Source of the DNA: Saprospiraceae bacterium
GTDB lineage: Bacteria; Bacteroidota; Bacteroidia; Chitinophagales; Saprospiraceae
DNA: 8,529 bases
NCBI GenBank assembly: GCA_020630045.1
Contig: JAHDCE010000148.1
Coordinates: 1 to 8,529, forward strand
Direction: 5' to 3'
Below are positions 6,701 through 8,529 of the stretch, in pieces; within the stretch, counting starts at the first letter, position 1; every line of letters begins with the position of its first letter. The position numbers and the translations under genes were made by a program. The notes beneath the pieces are model-generated. The model searched no databases and was not told the DNA's origin. It saw nothing but the letters and a program-made list of their open reading frames with translations.

Positions 6701-8333
6701 GCAAAGCGGTATCTCCTAGGAGTCGGCCCGCATCCAACCATAATGCTAAAGCGGATTCGCCATGACTGCTCCCTACGCCTCCCGGACCATCGAATGTATC
6801 ATCTGCGGATACAAAATGCCCGGTAATATCAACATCAAGAATTGTATAGACCAAGCTATCGAAACCATTGGACGCAAGTCCTACATCACTAAAATGTGAT
6901 ATAGCCGCAGTGATATTATTGACTATGCTTCCATCCGGAAAAGTATAATTTTCTCCTGAACAAATCAGATGGGTTTCTATTTCGACGGAAGTCGATTTAT
7001 CCAAGTAACCCAACAATTTGACGCTTTCAAGTTGTCCGTCATAAGGCAAGGGGGAATAAGTGTACAAATCGGTCGTTACACGATACGCTCCACTCGTGGA
7101 TTTGATTATAAATAATGGAAAACTATTTTGAAAAGGCCGTAATTTCAAATTCAATCCGCTTGCAAAATCGGTTTCTATAGGGACTAATACACCGGCTTGA
7201 TATTCGAAGCCATAGGCGATACTATCCACTTCCGTGGAAATTTTATTCCAAGGCCCGTAGTGTGTTTCATTGTCTAAATTTTCATTGATAATCGTTGACT
7301 TGATATTGTCAATACTCGAATCCAATATGAAAAAATTGCGAGCCCTAATTGCCTTTCCGGGGGTTAAATCAGTCCCCGGAAATTTTATGCCTTCAAAGAC
7401 CGTATAGTCACGATTGGCGATACTTCCGGCATCACCTAATCGCAAAACACCTTCGTCATTGTCCATCAAAAGTCCCAATGAAGGAGCATTCCCCATCGCA
7501 TCGGATGAAAAAGCCGCCCATCCTCCCGTATCTGATAACTGCTCCGAGTAGGAGGTAAAGTTGCCGGTTTGTTCAATGTAACTATGATCGGGTAAGGAGG
7601 CAAACCAATGATCATATGTCGAACGTCGGACTCCTCCCCAAGGGACATTGATAAATGTCATGGTATCATCACCAAAATTATACATCAATAAATCGACTTG
7701 AATCACGCCGTTTCCTAGGTTCGTATACCGTGTATAATACAGTAGGGATGAAGTATATCCGGAAAGCAAATGTCCGGAGGTATGGGCTTGTAATCCCCAA
7801 TTCACAACGGTATAACTATTGTCATCCGGATTGTAATATTCGGCTACGATCGGAGAGTAAAACGGTTGGGTTTGCTCAGGCGTTCTCAAGTAAACTCCTG
7901 CTTGGTGAATGAAATAAGGCATACCTGCTCCCGGCATATTCAAAGCGCCATCGACGGCAACCATTTGCCAGACTTCATCTACCCAAGGAGCACTTGCCGG
8001 ATATTGCGGAGGAACGGTTTCTCCAGCGGATGTCAGGAAGGAATACACCTGTCCACCTTTTCCCAATCTGAGCTCATAGGAATAGTCAGGATTCGTTGGA
8101 TGGTCATATTTCAGAAGAGCATGATAAACATCTGTCTCCGAATAAGGAGAAGCCCAAAATGAGTTGGAAGCCACATAGGAATCAGTAAAGGAAAAACCGG
8201 AATTATCAAATGGGACAGGGCCGTCATTAGGAAAAATGCTTGTTGTTTTGAGACTGTCAACATTCTGGCTAAAGCCAAATAAATACATAAAGGAAAAGAG
8301 GGGTAAAAAAAAGAGTTTCTTTTTTACAAACAT
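3765..8333 (-). CDS. Large secreted multidomain protein with LamG-like repeats and T9SS type A sorting domain
   Basis: This protein (1522 residues from Met at 8333) is probably delivered to the cell surface or medium by Sec plus the type IX secretion system. The signal peptide is residues 1-23 (MFVKKK, hydrophobic core, cleavage near GFSQ). Residues about 35-510 are a beta-rich, aromatic-rich module I cannot assign, with conserved-looking RLGKGGQVYSF (89-99), PWVDEVWQMV (116-125) and NVPWGGVRR (229-237). Two tandem units follow (about 516-913 and 916-1340). Each has a LamG/concanavalin-like domain starting at LALWL and ending in YLSAKYGG or YLAVKYAY, then a DUF8202-like domain with a GIGR/GIAR turn and an Asp-rich loop. 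Residues about 1345-1443 form the fibronectin-III-like domain common before sorting domains (LPVQLLSF to YYRLKQTDFDG). Residues 1448-1522 are the T9SS type A sorting domain (APSPNTGVFEV, LPKGMYMIQI, final KVMIR). An in-frame ATG at 8348 adds five residues. I prefer 8333 because AAAGG sits seven bases before it and the signal peptide then has normal form. Ligand or substrate is unknown; carbohydrate binding is an inference from LamG. Confidence 0.93.
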   Translation of the reverse strand: MFVKKKLFFLPLFSFMYLFGFSQNVDSLKTTSIFPNDGPVPFDNSGFSFTDSYVASNSFWASPYSETDVYHALLKYDHPTNPDYSYELRLGKGGQVYSFLTSAGETVPPQYPASAPWVDEVWQMVAVDGALNMPGAGMPYFIHQAGVYLRTPEQTQPFYSPIVAEYYNPDDNSYTVVNWGLQAHTSGHLLSGYTSSLLYYTRYTNLGNGVIQVDLLMYNFGDDTMTFINVPWGGVRRSTYDHWFASLPDHSYIEQTGNFTSYSEQLSDTGGWAAFSSDAMGNAPSLGLLMDNDEGVLRLGDAGSIANRDYTVFEGIKFPGTDLTPGKAIRARNFFILDSSIDNIKSTIINENLDNETHYGPWNKISTEVDSIAYGFEYQAGVLVPIETDFASGLNLKLRPFQNSFPLFIIKSTSGAYRVTTDLYTYSPLPYDGQLESVKLLGYLDKSTSVEIETHLICSGENYTFPDGSIVNNITAAISHFSDVGLASNGFDSLVYTILDVDITGHFVSADDTFDGPGGVGSSHGESALALWLDAGRLLGDTALPTNGTAVNSWNDLSGNQDHYESLAPNQPMFNAGGFSSVQFDASAANPQFLTGVDSKSHSYGSVFFALNPIDGGTENPLLGNTDFILKYEQTSDSGFLGYSEVGGTDYVSTLPCVFGADNLVSFHADCAGNQLEIYSNGTTSILSVGSNSQGIPLGELGSVTSRISGDFYEVIAYRSPINNTQKILVDNYLSAKYGGLSIQNNLYDEDEMVNGDFDFHVAGIGRLNSNDSHLKSKGTGLLTVDQPTQLDDGEFLIWGENNMSAAFAEMVDVPASLVARSEKIWKFSEVNTALSLADVGVVDLTFDLSDIAISDLSRIVLLIDSDDDGSFADEVPIPNDGFQQMDYEGQADLYFHGVDLQDGLRICLGQLPIPGPGGVFENLALWLSADKDISSDLSSQVNLWRDQAPGSRLATGQGPVLQESGSKLLNYNPVLTFDGIDDKFDISGGVAGTGSYSDVNIFIVTRLNADPHQSTIFREGMSGGSISSHLPWSNEMVFWDAGLSSGDGRLFVSSGLTAGSDALWGLTSHDGTTDLQTIRKNGRALISDNTAVSITGNNSTTSIASSGGGLFYNGDIAEVVVYLGNQELASPELHKIESYLAVKYAYTLDNTLGGMNGDYVNSRGDLIWDADENPTYHNDVIGIARDDAATFEQKQSIDRTGLISIYSGNLEANNNLNVSNISVDASSVIIGHDQGRLYDPASGSNVERPAGIPARLEREWKITNHQFIDDYSLVIEWDEAGSFDINDIRLLVDTDGDFSDAMVFGPPDVNITAGSFIISGINPSIIPLNSTRYITIGSVSDLSTPLLPVQLLSFSAKAEYPEVVLDWTTETEVNNDFFTVEKSEDARSWQEVAVVKGAGNSENRIEYHSRDKNPFMGQSYYRLKQTDFDGTVSISNVVPVYLKNRSDVKIAPSPNTGVFEVITSFEGTFQMLDMRGVLVHEGRLDGSGSTKVEVAHLPKGMYMIQIFDDQKQVGTDKVMIR
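3768..3992 (-). other. T9SS type A C-terminal sorting domain (coding segment)
   Basis: The last 75 residues of the exoprotein form the beta-sandwich signal that directs cargo through the Bacteroidota type IX system and is normally removed at the surface. The diagnostic parts are PSPNTGVFEV at its start, a central MLDMRGVLV strand, LPKGMYMIQI, and a final strand ending KVMIR. This segment is the strongest single indication of the host phylum. Confidence 0.92.
4314..6788 (-). repeat. Tandem protein-level duplication: two LamG-like + DUF8202-like units
   Basis: Within the large exoprotein, two units follow each other on the minus strand: 6788 down to 5595 (first) and 5588 down to 4314 (second). 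Both open with GPGGV and then LALWL, and the two LALWL motifs are 395 residues apart. Both continue through a LamG-like sandwich with a tryptophan and D-rich turn (VNSWNDLSG; VNLWRDQAP), a closing helix (DNYLSAKYGG; ESYLAVKYAY), a GIGR/GIAR turn, a W-K motif (KIWKFSEV; REWKITNH) and an Asp-rich loop (DSDDDGSFAD; DTDGDFSD). The copies are clearly diverged, so this is an old domain duplication rather than a recent DNA repeat. Confidence 0.8.
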
Positions 8334-8379
8334 GATTGTACCTTTCATTAACTAGTTCACTGAGAATTTTGGTGTGTGA

Positions 8380-8409
8380 TAAAGGTAATGAATTGTGATT
8401 TACTCCAAA
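8380..8409 (-). promoter_or_regulatory. Candidate Bacteroidota-type promoter for the exoprotein gene
   Basis: On the minus strand, TTTG (8409-8406) is followed 18 bases later by TACCTTTA (8387-8380). The Bacteroidota sigma-ABfr consensus is a TTTG-like -33 box and a TAnnTTTG -7 box; here the second box has seven of eight positions. A start of transcription near 8375 would leave a leader of about 40 bases before the ATG at 8333. The match is imperfect and rests on spacing and position only. Confidence 0.3.
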
Positions 8410-8427
8410 ATCAGAATAGATGTTATC

Positions 8428-8441
8428 ACGAAATTTTTCGT
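8428..8441. promoter_or_regulatory. Inverted repeat ACGAAA-TT-TTTCGT, possible operator
   Basis: Two perfect 6-base arms separated by two bases lie about 20 bp upstream of the candidate -33 box of the exoprotein gene, a position where an activator could bind. The arms are short and AT-rich, so chance is a real alternative. No regulator gene is present in the window to pair with it. Confidence 0.2.
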
Positions 8442-8488
8442 ATAGAAGACGAATCGTTATTTTGGGAATCAACAAGGCATTCGCCGCA

Positions 8489-8510
8489 AAGCATAGCCGT
8501 AGCTACGTTT
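8489..8510. repeat. Hairpin-forming sequence, probable fragment of an intergenic repeat
   Basis: Arms at 8489-8497 (AAGCATAGC) and 8502-8510 (GCTACGTTT) can pair over nine positions, with one mismatch and one G-T pair, around the loop CGTA. The core CGTAGCTACG (8498-8507 read with flanking bases) is also a perfect palindrome. The block continues with AAGGGGAATAACGAAGTGG to the window edge and reads unlike the AT-rich upstream region next to it. It resembles the dispersed intergenic repeats seen in some Bacteroidota genomes, but only one copy is visible here. Confidence 0.35.
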
Positions 8511-8529
8511 AAGGGGAATAACGAAGTGG

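Noticed and set aside
8269..8475. 68-codon minus-strand frame overlapping the exoprotein start
   Set aside because: It overlaps the signal-peptide codons in another frame and the upstream control region, and its product has no recognisable features.

Overview
The window comes from a Bacteroidota bacterium, most likely a free-living or marine-type member such as a cytophagian or flavobacterial relative; I cannot name the genus. The best evidence is the long minus-strand gene. It encodes a secreted protein with a Sec signal peptide, LamG-like modules, a fibronectin-III-like segment and a C-terminal type IX secretion (T9SS) type A sorting domain, a combination specific to that phylum. GC is moderate: roughly 45% by eye in most genes, clearly lower in the small gene after pbpC.

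Layout, left to right. (1) Bases 1-779, plus strand: a 5'-truncated DMT/EamA-family inner-membrane transporter that starts outside the window. (2) Bases 852-3239, plus strand: a complete penicillin-binding protein 1C (pbpC), a bifunctional peptidoglycan glycosyltransferase/transpeptidase with all catalytic motifs visible. (3) Bases 3236-3745, plus strand: a small 2H-superfamily phosphoesterase resembling cyclic phosphodiesterases, with an ATGA start/stop overlap with pbpC. (4) Bases 3765-8333, minus strand and convergent with the first three: a protein of about 1520 residues exported by T9SS, with a large N-terminal module of unknown function and two tandem LamG-like plus DUF8202-like units. 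(5) Bases 8334-8529: the upstream region of that gene, with a weak Bacteroidota-type promoter candidate, a short inverted repeat, and a hairpin-forming sequence at the window edge that looks like part of an intergenic repeat.

The plus-strand genes may be one transcription unit (72-bp gap, then a 4-bp overlap). pbpC and the phosphoesterase are very likely co-transcribed and translationally coupled. The minus-strand exoprotein is a separate unit, ending only 19 bp from the phosphoesterase stop.

I found no CRISPR array, RNA gene, insertion sequence, toxin-antitoxin pair or defence system. Nothing amounts to a clear new system. The points most worth following are the unexplained N-terminal module of the exoprotein, its internal duplication, and the coupling of a cyclic-phosphodiesterase-like enzyme to a cell-wall synthase.
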